From Irpex lacteus (taxonomy: Eukaryota > Basidiomycota > Agaricomycetes > Polyporales > Irpicaceae): DNA of 64,000 nucleotides. The notes under the pieces are model-generated. The model ran no database searches. It was not told where the DNA came from and was given only the letters and a program-made list of their open reading frames with translations. The position numbers and the translations under genes are program-made. The DNA lies in assembly GCA_001986395.2 (NCBI GenBank), contig MQVO02000024.1, positions 248,001 through 312,000 of the forward strand, in the 5' to 3' direction. Within the stretch, counting starts at the first letter, position 1, and every line of letters begins with the position of its first letter. Positions 22,184 through 35,500 of the stretch are shown here, one piece after another.

Positions 22184-24664
22184 ATGTCTCTCCCACCACA
22201 TCTCTCCGTCCCCATCGACATCCTCATGATAGACAACTTCGACTCCTTCACCTGGAACCTCTACCAGTCCCTCTGCCTCCTCGGCGCAGACGTCACCGTC
22301 ATTCGAAACGACGCCATCCCCGCCTCTGCCTTCCCCACCTGCGCATCAACCGTCTGATCATCTCACCAGGTCCAGGACACCCCACCTCCGACTCGGGCAT
22401 CTCGCGTGAGGCGATTCAGTATTTTGCGGGGAAGGTGCCGGTATTGGGTGTGTGCATGGGGTTGGAGTGTTTGGTAGATGTGTTTGGCGGTGAGATCGCG
22501 TGAGCAGACTTTCATTTTCATCGTTCCTCTGTTTGTCATGCTTATGTCTATGTCCGGATGATATAGATACGCAGGCGAGATCATGCATGGAAAAGTCAGC
22601 GCAATACGCCACGACGCCCGTGGCATATTCAAAGACATCCCACAAGGTATCAAGTCCACGCGGTACCACTCTCTCGCTGCCGGAGTGAAGACTCTGCCTC
22701 CCGATCTGGCCGTAACGGCTGTCACAGAGGAAAGCGGTGTCATCATGGGTGTTCGCCATCGTAAATTCACCACCGAAGCCGTCCAGTACCACCCTGAGAG
22801 TATCCTTAGCGAATCTGGCGACGACCTCCTGAGGAACTTCATGAACCTCAAGGGTGGAGTGTGGGAAGAGAGTCCAGACTTCCGCGTCCTAGACACGAAT
22901 CTCCCGCCGTTCGAAGTAGGCGTGAAGCCTGCTGCGTCCACCTCTGCCAAGATCCCCACTATTCTCGAAAAGATTTGTGCGCAGAGGGCAAAAGACGTTC
23001 AGCAGGCCAAGTCCACCCCAGGAACGAAGCCGGAGGACCTGAAGACACTATTGGGAATGCACCTCTCTCCTCCTCAGATATCCTTCCCTGGTCGTCTCAA
23101 AGCGGCGGAAATTAAGCCTGCGTTGATGGCTGAAGTCAAACGAGCGAGTCCGTCCAAGGGTGCTATCGCGATGAACACGAACGCTGCTCAGCAAGCATTG
23201 ACGTACGCACTTGCGGGTGCCTCTGTCATCTCTGTCCTCACGGAACCTACTTGGTTCAAAGGATCATTGCTCGATATGCGGCTCGCTAGACAGGCCATCG
23301 ATAACCTCCCGAACCGACCTGCCATTCTGCGCAAAGATTTCATCCTGGAGGAATACCAGATCGATGAAGCTCGCTTACACGGAGCTGACACCGTCTTGCT
23401 CATCGTTGCATGTCTCACGGAGGCGCGTCTCAAAGAGCTGTACAAGCACTCGCTCTCACTCGGGATGGAGCCTCTAGTCGAAGTCAACAACGCCAAAGAG
23501 ATGGAAGTCGCTCTCAGTCTTGGCGCGAAAGTCATCGGCGTGAACAACCGCAACTTGCACGACTTCAACGTCGACATGGGCACGACGTCCCGTCTCGTTG
23601 AGATGGTGAAAGAGCGGGACGTCATCCTATGTGCCTTGAGCGGCATATCTACCTCCAAAGATGTGGCTACGTACGTCGAACAAGGTGTCGGAGCCGTCCT
23701 CGTCGGCGAGTCCCTCATGCGCGCCCCGGACGTCCGCCAGTTTATCCGTCAACTGCTCAACGCCCCCGACCCTGGCGACAAAGGCAAAGGCAAAGAACCA
23801 GCCTCCACAGCTCCATTAGTGAAGATCTGCGGAATCCGAACCGAAGAGGAAGCTCTCACAGCGACAGACGCAGGTGCAGACCTCCTTGGACTCATGTTCG
23901 TCCCCACCTCAAAACGCTACATCCCCCTCGAACGCGCTCAAAAGATCTCTTCCGCCATCCACGCCTCACGTCTCGCCAAACCTATCCTTGAGACTTCACC
24001 CGACGGGAACGTGTCCAACGACCCTTGGTTCACGGCACACGCCCGTCGACTGGGTGCGGCATTGACGGCGAAGGATAGCGCAGCGCGGCCGTTGCTCGTC
24101 GGTGTGTTCCAGAACCAGCCGCTCTCGGATATACTGGACGCGGTGGCGAGTGTGGGGTTGGACGTGGTGCAACTGCATGGGAGCGAGCCGGCGGAGTGGG
24201 CGAGACATATTCCCGTGCCTGTCATTCGGGTGTTCCATGTTGATGAAAGCGAGGGTGAGGGCAGGGGGTTAGAAGAGGTGACGAGGCCGGGGTTGAACGC
24301 GTTTGTGTTGTTGGACGCTGTGCTGCCTGGAAGTGCGACGAAGCTGAGTGGTGGGACGGGGCAGAAGGTGGATTTGGAGCTCGCGAGGAGAGTGGTGGAG
24401 AAGGGAGAGGTTGGAGAGGTCGGATCTGCCGTGACTGGCGATGCTGGCCGGAAGTCAAGCGGGTTGTACCCCATGCCAATCATACTTGCAGGAGGGCTAA
24501 CACCGGAGAATGTGAAAGAGGCGGTGGAGGCGGTTAGGCCTTGGGCGGTGGATGTGAGTGGCGGAGTTGAGCTTGAGGGTGGACAGGGGAAGGACGTCGA
24601 GAAAGTGAGGGCATTCGTGAGGGCTGCTAAGGGTCTGGAAGTTCCTGCGGTGAACGGGGCTTGA
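22184..24664 (+). CDS. TRP1: Trifunctional tryptophan-synthesis protein (glutamine amidotransferase, InGP synthase, PRA isomerase) with an apparent frameshift
   Basis: Provides the glutaminase subunit of anthranilate synthase plus the phosphoribosylanthranilate isomerase and indole-3-glycerol-phosphate synthase steps. Exon 1 is 22184-22499 and exon 2 is 22567-24664. The amidotransferase has [11 protein letters not shown], the nucleophile Cys in GVCMG and the catalytic YHPES. InGP synthase starts near residue 234 (ILEKI) with [10 protein letters not shown] and LRKDFI. PRA isomerase starts near 522 with KICGIR and ends with LAGGL and VDVSGGVE. Domain order and length (about 804 residues with the frame continuous) match fungal TRP1. 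As read, the frame from the ATG stops at 22361-22363. The downstream amidotransferase frame overlaps by one base in the C-run at 22333-22336, so one base appears missing. Everything after that is intact, which favours a recent mutation or a sequencing/assembly error over an old pseudogene. Confidence 0.9.
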
Positions 24665-24790
24665 GGCCAAAGATTCGATCCAGAAAATGTATTCTTGTAT
24701 AACCTCCCATTTGTTGATACATTGACACCCAGATATGAAACTTGAGATACACAGTCTATGATATGCTACAAGAAGATACGAGCACAGGCC

Positions 24791-27552
24791 TTACAACCAC
24801 AAGTCCATCAGCTCCTTCTTCGCCGACTCAAGTCGTGCCCTTCTCTTCTCCAAGTCCTTCCTACGCGCGACGACTTGAGGAGGTTCAGAGAGCAGTTCGC
24901 GGCATTTCTTGCCAGAGTCGGTACCCGTAATTCCGAGTCCCTTATACAAGACGTCTTCAAGACGACGATCGCGGTTCAGGCCGAGGATGAGCTCGTAGTC
25001 AATGGCGTTGGGGACGTTGTCGACGAAGCGTTTATACGCGACTATAGATATGTTCACGCTTACGTCAAAGTAGTAAGTGGAAGTGAGCGACGAAGCACTT
25101 ACCTTGGAAATAGGCCCGGACGGTCGCCATGATGTGGAGTGCAGGCTCCCAGGGATCGGGAGGAAGGAGCTTCAACAACTCAGACGCCTTGACACTGAAA
25201 CCTATCTCGGTCAAGGACGATAGAGCCTTCGTAGTGCTTTCTGCGAATTCTGGAGAATTGCGCTTCGAAGACGAAGGGTGGTTTGCGAATTTCGTGAGCA
25301 TCTTGACGGTGTCGCCATTGTTGCTTGTTTGGCGGCTGCCCCGGTATAATGCAAGGAACTTATCCTTGTAGTCGGAATAGTAGTGGTCGTTCATCGTGCG
25401 AGGCCGTCTTTCGAGCTCTTGCAGCCATTGAAGTTGTTCGATGGTTTTGCGACCACAGTCTTGGACGTGTTTCGTGACGATAGCTCTACATAACTTTGAA
25501 CATCCCAGTTATAATCTTGGGTGAGAAAGAGGCAGACGTACGTAACGTGATGTTGAAGGTTACCGTGCGCGAACTTGCTAAAATGAACAGCGACGATCTT
25601 CTTCACGTGGTTCATGAGAACGTGTTGGATCTGGTCGAACAGAACCTGTGCTGGCGTCGACCATTCCTCGATGATAGACTTGATGTAATCGTTGGAGACG
25701 GTGAACGGATAGTGGTCAGGTAGTTCACGGGTGATAGCACTGTCCCACAGGGTCAACACACCGTAATTTGTTGAAATTGGAACGAAGCTTACAGTAGAGC
25801 ACGTTCCATGACCTCAGAGATATAGATCACCCGATAAGTCTCGAGGGACACCATCGTCGAGTCCTCTTCACTCGCCAGGAAGTTACGTAGGGATGCGGCA
25901 GTCTCCTTTTGCGACTCTTTATCATCCTGTTCTTTCGTCGTGGCTCTGAAGTTTGGCGCAGTGGAACGAATAGCCCTCTTGAAGTCAAGTTGAGCCGGAC
26001 GGATCTGTTGAAGGAGACCGTCTGATCCAGGTGTACCCTCAATATGGACCGTCAAGTCCTGGATAAAGTCCGCAATAAGCCGAAGGACCTCGCCGACAGG
26101 ATCCGCAGAGGGCGGCTTGGGGAGCTGGCGAATTGAGGCCTCGGTGTGTTGAATCAATTTTTGCAGCTCATCCTGGAGCTCCGGGAGACTGGTAAAGCGT
26201 CAGCAAGTCATGGCCATCATCGTATCCAACCATGCAACGTACCGCTTGACGATAAGTTCCGATAAGATGTCGCTGAGACGCTCAGTGAGGTTGGCCGTGC
26301 CCAACTGCTGCCTGGTGCCGACGTCCAAGCTCGACCATGGCTGCACCTGAGCGAAGAACAGCTCTTCTTGTGAGCGGGCCTCCTCCCAGGTGATACCTTC
26401 GGCCACTGCCTGTGAATCGGGCTGCTTAACACTGAACCAGCCATTCGCAAGGGGCTTGTACTCGTTGGTGATAAACCGGACCCAGACGTCGTGGTCGCCT
26501 CGGCCAATTCGGTCTGGCTTGGTCAGGACACCTGTGGCGAAGGAGATATGAGCGAGGTTTTTAGCAACATGCCACGTACTAACCGACTGTGCGTTTCCCG
26601 TCGGGATCATACTTCTGGGCCAGATCAAATCCCTTCTGGTTCTCCCAGTCCGCTATGGACAGCTATGTGTCAACAACGTACGAGGTACAATGGAGCAGAC
26701 TCTGGACTGACTTTCGCAGGCAACGGTCTGCAGAATGATACAGCTGGGCTTCTTGATGTATTCCGAGACGAGATTCTCGATGATATCCTTGTCAGGACCA
26801 GAAGCAATCATGCCTAATTGTATCGTCAGTCTGCAGTGTCCGATGCACGAGCTTCATCCAGCTTACCAGGAAGATCGACGAAAGAAAGGTCGGCCACATT
26901 CTTGCCGCTGATCTGCAAAGAGATGCAGTTCATGGAGAACGCCACTTCGGCGGCACCGCCGTCGGCGTGTTCGTTCTCCAAAAACTTCTCCGAAGGGATG
27001 TTCGGGTTCAGGATCGCGCGTTGAGCGCGACGGATCCGGTCCTCGACTTCGTCTTTCTTGAAAATCACTTCGCCAAATTGCTCGTTGCGAGCTTGACCGA
27101 GAGGCTGTCCATAATTGTCGGTGGAGAACCGCAAGAACACCTCGCACTTCCAGTCTTCGTTTGAGGAGGAGAGTCGGCACTCAGTTGGACACCTAGCATG
27201 AGCTGTTTAACCGATGATTGGCCATCACAAGTAGCAACTACTCACCGAGTACACGTGCCGCTAGCCCTTGGAAGCTTGATACCAGAGATAGATTCGATCA
27301 ACGACGACTTTCCCGCACTCTGCGAGCCGATGACTGCAATCGTGGGGAGATCCATGTCGGCCTGAACCCTGCCAGAAGTGATGTCATGAGTCGACCTGTC
27401 GGGGAATGCAATGAAAGCTCTCACCCTGTACTTTGCAGCCTGTTGACTAGATCCAGCATCTGCCGACGCGTGGACGAGAACTGAGGGTCGGAGAGCCCGA
27501 CGCTCCCGGCGTCGGGTACTCGTTCGAACTCGTCAGAGGTGGCGGAGGACAT
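24791..27552 (-). CDS. Dynamin-superfamily GTPase, Mx/dynamin-like without PH domain
   Basis: Large GTPase expected to self-assemble on membranes and remodel them. Ten exons: 27425-27552, 27246-27368, 26867-27192, 26712-26813, 26584-26652, 26243-26531, 25793-26188, 25542-25739, 25103-25485, 24791-25041, giving 754 residues. The GTPase domain shows G1 GSQSAGKSS, the switch-I Thr in GTCTR, G3 DLPG and G4 TKPD. A helical stalk follows. The C-terminal ~85 residues form the GTPase-effector region ([18 protein letters not shown], then a charged helix). No PH domain or proline-rich tail is visible, so it is neither a classical dynamin nor obviously Vps1 or Dnm1. Many basidiomycetes carry extra copies of such Mx-like dynamins; their roles are largely unknown. 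It is convergent with TRP1, with only 126 bp between the stop codons. Confidence 0.85.
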
Positions 27553-28468
27553 GGTGCGTCTGCGAGACAGGTTTCCTTGGGGGCGGGGCGACTGTACTTG
27601 TGCGAGGACTGAGGACTCTTAAGTCGTTTCTGTGGGAATATTGTTTGGGGACAAGGATCCGCCCATGCGCTGGCCATGAGGCGAATGAGAAGGTTCAGTT
27701 AGTTCAGCGCTGATCTCATAGACTTCTCCCAAATACTTCGGCGTCGTGGCGCGTATTGTTGTACTTGGATATGGAATGATGGTCACTGTAACGGGTGTAT
27801 CTGAAGGGGTCCAAATCGAGGGGCTGCTGGCTTCGAGACAAGGTATTACTTGTTCCATTTGTTGACAATTCTGATAGCGGTCAAGCGATTCTGTTCGTTG
27901 CTGAGAATACTCAACAAGTTACGACATGCTGCTGTGATCAAAGCTGCGCACTGTCATATGCTGAACATGCAGGTATGCGAACTCGATTGTGATTCGCATC
28001 GAGGCTCCAGGGATGACCCGTATTGCGGATATGGGAATTCTGGGTGGCGGTACCGTCAGTTAAGCCAAACAGCTCCGGGGCGTGATGTTTCGCACTGAGC
28101 AGCCCGTGGTTCTGTGTTTTCAAGGCTGTTTTTACGATCTGGTAGCAGATACACATATGCCAGCGCGCAGATTTATGTACTGCTACCAGAACGCAAAACA
28201 CATAGTCCTCTAAGTTCGGGGCGACACATGTAATGCCCCGTTTTTGCACGTGTCATCGTAAACCGTTCTCTTCGTGCTTGGATGCGTTTGTGTCAAGCCT
28301 TGCCATGTTTCGTACCAGAATTGAATATTGAGGCCCGAGGCCTGAGGTGGTGGTCACGATGAAGCCTGCAAAGTCCAGAAGCGCTGACGCATGAATATTC
28401 ATGGTGGTCCGGGTGAAGGGGCTGGGAAGCGCCGTACTCAGCACTTGAACGCGAACTTGCATCTCGAC
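27553..28468. promoter_or_regulatory. Divergent intergenic region between the dynamin gene and CTK3
   Basis: About 0.9 kb between two divergent starts. No supported gene is present. It should carry both promoters; I see no clear TATA or recognised operator. Confidence 0.45.
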
Positions 28469-29452
28469 ATGGACCCTTTCGAAGTACGCATGCAATTTCT
28501 CACCCTATTAAGACGTTTAAACGCGTAAGTGCTGTGTGAGCTAATGTACAAGTACGTTCTGAATCGCTCATCAGGTCTCAACAGTCTATTCAAAAGGTGG
28601 TCGGATATGCACTGAAATACTACACTCAATGTGGGGAAGACCTATGGGATTGCGTCGTCGAAGAGACCCAGAAGGTGCGTAGCTGTCTTGTGGCGTACTT
28701 TTGGAGCTATGCTGAACTCCATGTAGGGATCTATCAACAACCGAATGAACATCTTTCACATGCTGGACAGTTTATGTGAAGCGTCGTTACTGGCCAAGTC
28801 CCAACTGGCTTTCGCAAAGACCGAAGGCGCATCCTCGACCTCGTCGCTGTATGTGGACTACGTATCAAAGGACTTGGGCAAGATAGTAGAGGCTGTAGTG
28901 CCCGTGGGTCGAGAAGGATTGCCGAACCTCATGAGTACGAAACAGGTACGCCCTCAGCGAAGCTATACACCCAATTATGACGTCTAACTCTATTTTGTCT
29001 TCGAAAAGATCCTGGAGAGTTGGCGAGCGAAACGAGTAGTCGAACCTCAAAAGGTCGAAGAGGTCATAACCCTGCTCGACGGCCGCAGCGGAGCCGTGGA
29101 CGATACACCCAACTCACAATCGAAGCCCACCAACGCTCTACCCCGCCAAGAAATCTTCAAGCGCATCGAAGAAGACCGCGAGCGCCACAAACGACTTCGA
29201 GAACGCCGTTGGGTACAGCCGGTCTCTCACAACCCCCATACTCACCTTCCACCGCAACTTGCGTCTTTCCTCCCGTTGACAGACGACGGGGATGGTGACG
29301 GGGAGCTCACGCAGGACATCGAGTTCGAGAACGATTGGGAGACGACGAGTGACTGGAACGAAGATGATGACGACGCTGCCGTTGAGGAGAACTATCTGTG
29401 CTTTCCCGCCCCGAGACACGACTTTCCCCCACCACAATTTAGTCATAGATGA
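28469..29452 (+). CDS. CTK3: CTD kinase I gamma subunit (Ctk3-like)
   Basis: Regulatory subunit of the kinase that phosphorylates Ser2 of the RNA polymerase II C-terminal repeats. Exons 28469-28524, 28575-28674, 28727-28945 and 29009-29452 give 272 residues, a normal length. The N-terminal ~130 residues are the CID-like helical domain starting MDPFEVRMQFLTLLRRLNAS, with CGEDLWDCVVEE and NIFHMLDSLC typical of this family. A C-terminal helix (EIFKRIEEDRERHKRLRER) precedes a very acidic tail. All exon junctions are in phase with consensus sites. Convergent with UTP20, 93 bp between stop codons. Confidence 0.87.
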
Positions 29453-29545
29453 TTCCGTGGCTCGTTCTACTTGCACGTCTGCTGTAAATTATTTGAGTAA
29501 CGTATATATGCTACATAATATGATGAGATGTATGCTACAAGATGA

Positions 29546-32500
29546 TCATGAATGTGTGAGATATGAGACGACAGTGAGCTCTTCAGAAGTCTCTTTTGCG
29601 CTTGATGCTACCTCGGCCTTCCCTGTAGATGCATAAATGTTAGGAGCAGTATCGAAAGTCACGGACGGGTATACATACGCGAAGGTACTGTTCTTCCTCT
29701 TCCTGCTATCCTTTTTCACCGAGTTCCGTTGCTGCTTCCGCTTGGACGCTGCCGCGGGGTTCGATGCGGCTTGGATCACACGAGCCGTTTTGCGCTCTCT
29801 GCGAATACCAAGAGTCTTCTGCCTGATCTGGTTGTAGACGTTCGCGAATGCCGTCGTGCCTACTTTCGACTGTACTAGATCTTGCAATTCGACAGCTAGC
29901 GTCTTTAGCTCATCTGTGAAAGTGTTGTCAGTTCTGCACTTCATAGCACAATACGAAATGAACTCGTACCCATGTGCGGATCGTGAATGGTATCGTCCTC
30001 CACAACACGGTAGAGCGGGGATAGAATGTGGACGAGGAATCTCTCGACTCCGGTGGCGTCCAAAAACGATACCATCGCTGCGAACCAGCGGAGTACGCAG
30101 GCCGGTTGTTCGAACCAATTGGGCTGAACGATCTATGTCAGCGGTGCGAATTAGGAAATCAAGTATGTTGACGTACTGGACTAGATGACTTGTTCCGTCT
30201 TGCGATGTGCGCGGAGCGTGCCTGATACGACAGTTTGGAGAACAACCACGCAAGTGGGTGACGTTGAGGCTTGCCGTCGTCTTCGTCGGGCTTCTCGACA
30301 TCTTCGTCGTCGTCATCCTCTGCGTCTTCGTCCTCACTATCATCGATAGATCCTTCGAGGCTCTTGAAGCATTTGCCGATATAGAACAAGTTCTTGACGA
30401 TTTGAATGCCGAGTGCGTTATCGAGGTTGTCACTGCGCAGCTGAAGACATAATTTCTTTGCGATGTCTTCCATCCCCACCACTGAGAACGGCGAGTCATC
30501 CGGGAGAGTGGCCTTCGGTGCTGAAGAAGGAGTGGCGGCGAAAAGCATTCCAAGCAGCCGACACGACGCTGTGCGAACCCAGGCGTGAGGGAAGAGGAGT
30601 AAAGAGACGACGTGTGGCCAAGACACCTTATCGCCTTGGCTGGCGAGTTCCGGTTGAACACGTAATAGCTTGCTTAGCGTAGTCAAAGCATGGTAGGGGA
30701 TCTGCCATTCCACGTCGAGGTCCATCGCATCGTCGTCCGCCACCGTTACTTCTTCGAAAGTAGTCGCAGCTAGAGTGATGACGACATTGAGGTCTCCGAG
30801 TATATCCGGCACGTACGGGGCGACATCGGCCTGCAAGTGGTCGATAAGAATGTTGTAGACCTGAGACGACACCCGAGCGAGCTGAGGCTGAGCATGCTGG
30901 GAGGCCCAGGTGTGGATGTGCGACATCACGACTCGACGTTGAGCATCCTCTAATCTTGAGAAAAGTGTCTTGATCAGCTCGGACGCCATCTCTCGGCACT
31001 TGGTCGAATCGTCGTTCGCCACAACCATCACCAACGCCACGAAGAGTAGGTCGGAGTACTCTCGAATGAGATCTGGGTTGAACTTCGATAGAATAGCGCC
31101 AAGAAGTTCCATGACGGATTTGCGGCCGCTTTCATGAACGTACGACAAGTTACGGGCCAGGAACGTCATACTGTTGCGCAGGCGGCCCTTGCCTTGGGGA
31201 TACTCGAGCAAGAACTGTAGCAATACACCGCGACAAAGCTCCTGCACCTGAGAAGATTGATTGGTCACCATGATCTCGGAAACTCGGTCCATGAGGTCGT
31301 AAATTTCTGGCACGACGAACTTCCGTGCCACAATCGCCCTGAGCATGGTGAAAACTGATGCCTGTCGCTCAGGCTCTTCCAAGTCCGGAGAGAGGAGCTC
31401 CAGTAGGAAAACAAGATCCTTCTCCTTGACCTGGGCGGCGGGCTGTTCTCGAAGAACCGCCGCTAAGCACTTGAACGCGGTCTGCACCACCTCCGATTCA
31501 GTCGATCCTGTCTGTTTCACGACATCGATCATCTGTCGCATGAAGACGGGCAACGATTTGGCGATCGACTTCAGTGGACATTTAACGATTGCGCTGGCGG
31601 CTTTCAGACCCGGGACAAGGACTTGCATGTGCTTCGAGTACAAGGTGTTTCCGATTACAGGAACCATAGGTTCGAGGCGCGATATGACGGTGGGATCCTG
31701 GAAGTCGAACCGGCCACGCCTATGCGCGGTGATGAAGAGCTCGAGACCGAATACAATGAATCTGCCCAACGGTCAGTTCCAAAGTTAAACTCGACAAGAC
31801 AGATGCCCGTACCTGAAAGAGTTATTGGCATAATGATCAATCTCCTGAACCAGGTGCTTCTTCTTCTCAACTACGGCATCGGTGCGCGCCTTGGAGTCCT
31901 GCTTGGGCTTCGGAACATGCTGCAAAAATCGAGCGTTCTGGCTGATAAGCGTATGACACAGCGCTAGAAGATCGACAGGCGTGACATGCTTGCTGGCATT
32001 CAGTCCTCCAGCTACGCGGCGAAGGATATCCTCGACCTGCTGCATGACCTTGAGGGTCTCTGTCTGGTGGAGGATGTTCCGAATCGGAAGCAGTAAACTG
32101 CTGATCTTTGGCGGCGTAATGTGTTTCGCAATAATTGCGAACGAATCGAGCCCTTTCGATGCCGATGTTCGAACCTCCCGCATCTTCGTCTTGAATCCTT
32201 CTGACTGGACGTCTTTGCCAGACTCCCCAAAGATGACCTCCGCAGAGACATGCGCAACATCATTGACACAGTCGTCCAGGATTGCGAAGTCGGAGGTGTG
32301 TGCGTCGGAGGTGACGTGGACGAGTAGCGCGTGAGTGATATACGCCAAAACGTGGAGATGCGGGCCTCGAACGAGAGCAGTCCGTAGCTCGCGCAAGATC
32401 TCCGGGAGATATGCAGGGCCAAGGATGACAGTGATCTTGTTGAGCGTATCTCGAGCCAAATCCCGGGTCTCCTGTGATTTACTCCTGAATATCTGGCACA

Positions 32501-35500
32501 GAACTGTGATCAAACGAGAGATCTGAGCGTCCCTAGTAGCCAGCGGTAGATGCTTGGCAACTTGGACGATTCCGACCGCGATAGGAATACGAAGGGTGTC
32601 CTCGTTCTCGTCACGCTTCTCGAGGTGGTTGATAAGGCTCGGTAAGAGTTTCGTGTTGACGACGTCCGCTATGAGTGCCTGCTTGTTCGCGTCGGGGACT
32701 GCAGGTTTCGCGACTGGTTCAGGCTCCTCTTCAGGCTCTAACTCGTTCGCACTCGTCGCCTGATCGGCTTCCACGACACCGTCCATGGGGAAGTGAAAAT
32801 TATCCAGAAGGGACACCAAGGTTCGAATGAATATACGCTCCGATTCGTCCTTCTGACGAGCTAGGCGCAAATATTGTTGGATCGAACCGTAGTATGCACC
32901 CCACTGAAGATGCTTTGCGATACCGCCAAGGGTAATAATAGCCTCGGTGATCAGATGATGATCGACCTGAGTCCCGCTGGTAGTGAAGTTGGCGACCAAA
33001 GGGAAGAAGATCTCTGCGAGAGTGGTGCTTCGTATCTTGGTCTCATTGCAGAACTCGACCAGTCTACGCAATGCCCTTGCCCGGCGATGAGTCTGCACAT
33101 GCAGTACGTTGTTGAAGAAGTTGGCTTCCTCGTCTCCGGACGCTAGAAGAGGCCGCATCTCCTGCAGGACGGCAATAGCTTCGCATTTCTGGATGCTGTA
33201 GGAAATGACGCCAAGCAGCTCAGCACGAACCAGCTCGTTCCGCGAGCGCAACCCGTTCTTCAGCCCCGGGAAAAGGACACGCAGGAAGGTGAATTCATAG
33301 TCAGCCTTAAGTTGTGCAACTCGATCGACAAATAGGTTCATGGAAGCAGAGGCGTTCGAGCGTATCGAGAGCTCTTCCGGGTCTTGAATGAAGTTGAGCA
33401 TGTTGTGCAAAAGAGGTAGCCATTGATGGGCCGTAAGCGACTCATGAAGGGTTTCGTTCAGAAGACTAAACGCTCCCAATCGACGTTCAAAGTCCGGTTC
33501 GTCCATGCGCCTCGCAGAATAAGCATTGAGGGACTCGAGAAGGTCGGCGAGAGGCAGCAGCGTAGTGTGCAACTCCGCTAAGGCTCGGAATGCGGCTACG
33601 AGCTTGAGCCTCGCCTGGCGAGACCGCAAACTCTGGAAGAGATATGCAAATAGCGAGTACGTCTTCACGTATGCGAGGTTATCTGGGTCGTTGAGGCCAT
33701 CTACGAGAGGGAGGAGATTGCGGATGATGTCCAGAATGTCGACTTTGAGCTTCTCGGGTATCGTCTTCGACGGTTTGCGCAGAATGGGCGTGAAGAGAGT
33801 AAGAAGGGTAGATGCTTGAGCTGAATTCGCCATGTAAGGAGCCAGTTGGGATAGAATTTGGATCTGCCTGCGACCCAGCTGATCTGTAAGAGACGTATCT
33901 CCCTTCATGCGCTCGACCAGAACGGTGAGGTTCGAAAGGAGCAGTGGAATGCGGGGCTTGAACACGGCATCCGCGATACTCTGATCTGCGCTCGAAAGGT
34001 CCTGCAGTTGGTCCACAATGTCGAACACCTTGGAGATAACGGCGGGCTTGACGCTACTCGCGACCAGACAGTCGTACACCTTGGGAAGAACCTGGTCATC
34101 GTATTTGACGAGGAACGAGACGAACTGGGGTTTGAGCGTCCACGTATAGAAGAGCTCGAGCAATGCCGAAGGAGACTGGGTGTTCTCAATATTCAGAAGA
34201 GGAAGCCGAGGAGAGATGAAGGCACGGAAGGCTTCAGGGAGATAGGGACCAAAGTCGAACTCCAGAGCGACAGGCGAACGGAAAAAGTCGATGAACCTCT
34301 TCAGGCCCGTCTGCTGGACGGTACGGATAGCTCGACCCGAGCCTGATCGACTTTGGCCATCCTCAGATTCGTTATCAGAGTCATCCTGAGCTTCGGCCTC
34401 GTCGACCTCAGCCACCTCGGTAGCGTTCGCGTTCGAGAGCCTGGCCTGAGCATACCCAACGACGTCCAAGAGAGTCTCAAACAAGACGTGCCACTTCGGG
34501 AGCAGCTTCGTCCCCAGGTTCTTCATCACATCACCCAGGAGTGTCAAGAACCCGACGAGCTGCTTGTCGCTCACAGCATCAGGGACGGCACGCAGATGAT
34601 ACGTCTCCGCTGCTATCGCCTCTCTGGACTCCTCTGCAACCTCTTTGCTCTCCCTGTGTCGCTGTATCGATCCAAGCATCAGGTCGACCAACGTCCCCAG
34701 CTCTTCAGTCGTGCACCCGTTCAGCGCAGCAAGCACTGCCGCTCGTCGATCCACCCCGCCCTTCGACCGGCTCTTCCCCTTCTTCTCCAACATGACCCCA
34801 TACAACAACCGCATCAACACCTCCACCGTCTCTCGCCTCCTTGCTTTATCCGTATCACCGATGGCCGAGACGTCGAGGTTCGTGAGTTGGTCCCTCCAGC
34901 GGGTGTTATCCAATAGCGCCTTAAACTCCTCTTCGTATTTGACGACGCTAGGTTCTTTGAACGTCAACACGCAGTTGAGAGCAAGAGTTTGGAGGGGTCT
35001 GTCGGGATGGGAGAGCAGAGTCATGTATAGTGTGCGTAGTTCTTGTGATGAATGGAGAGCCTTGGGGTTGACGAATTTGGAGAAGACCGTCAGCCATGCT
35101 GCGAGTTTCGTCCGGGAGAGTGTTTTGGTTGGGTCGTCAGGAGAGGCGAGAGTGAGGAAGTAGGGTATGAGGGAGCGGTTGTGGCGTTCTGTGAGAGAAG
35201 AGGCCGTGGATAGGACGTGGAGGAGCTGGAGCTCGTAGTTGTTGGCATCGAATCGCTCTTCTACGCGCAGAGCCTAGCGAACGATGGACGTATAGGGCGG
35301 TTAATGATCAGCATTATGTACTTCAGGAGACGGTGAGTGCAAATACCTCTCTGATGGCTTTCTGCGCCGCCCGCCCACGGATCCACGCATTGGTCACACA
35401 CCGCAGCTTATGCGCACTCGGATCCCTCCACGTCCTCTCACTCTCATTCACATCGTCCAACTCCTCTTCCTCTCCGTCTTCACCCAACCATCCCTCCCCG

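Noticed and set aside
22350..22368. An 18-nt GT-AG segment in TRP1 that could explain the stop codon
   Set aside because: Too short for a spliceosomal intron and it would not restore the conserved residues before it.
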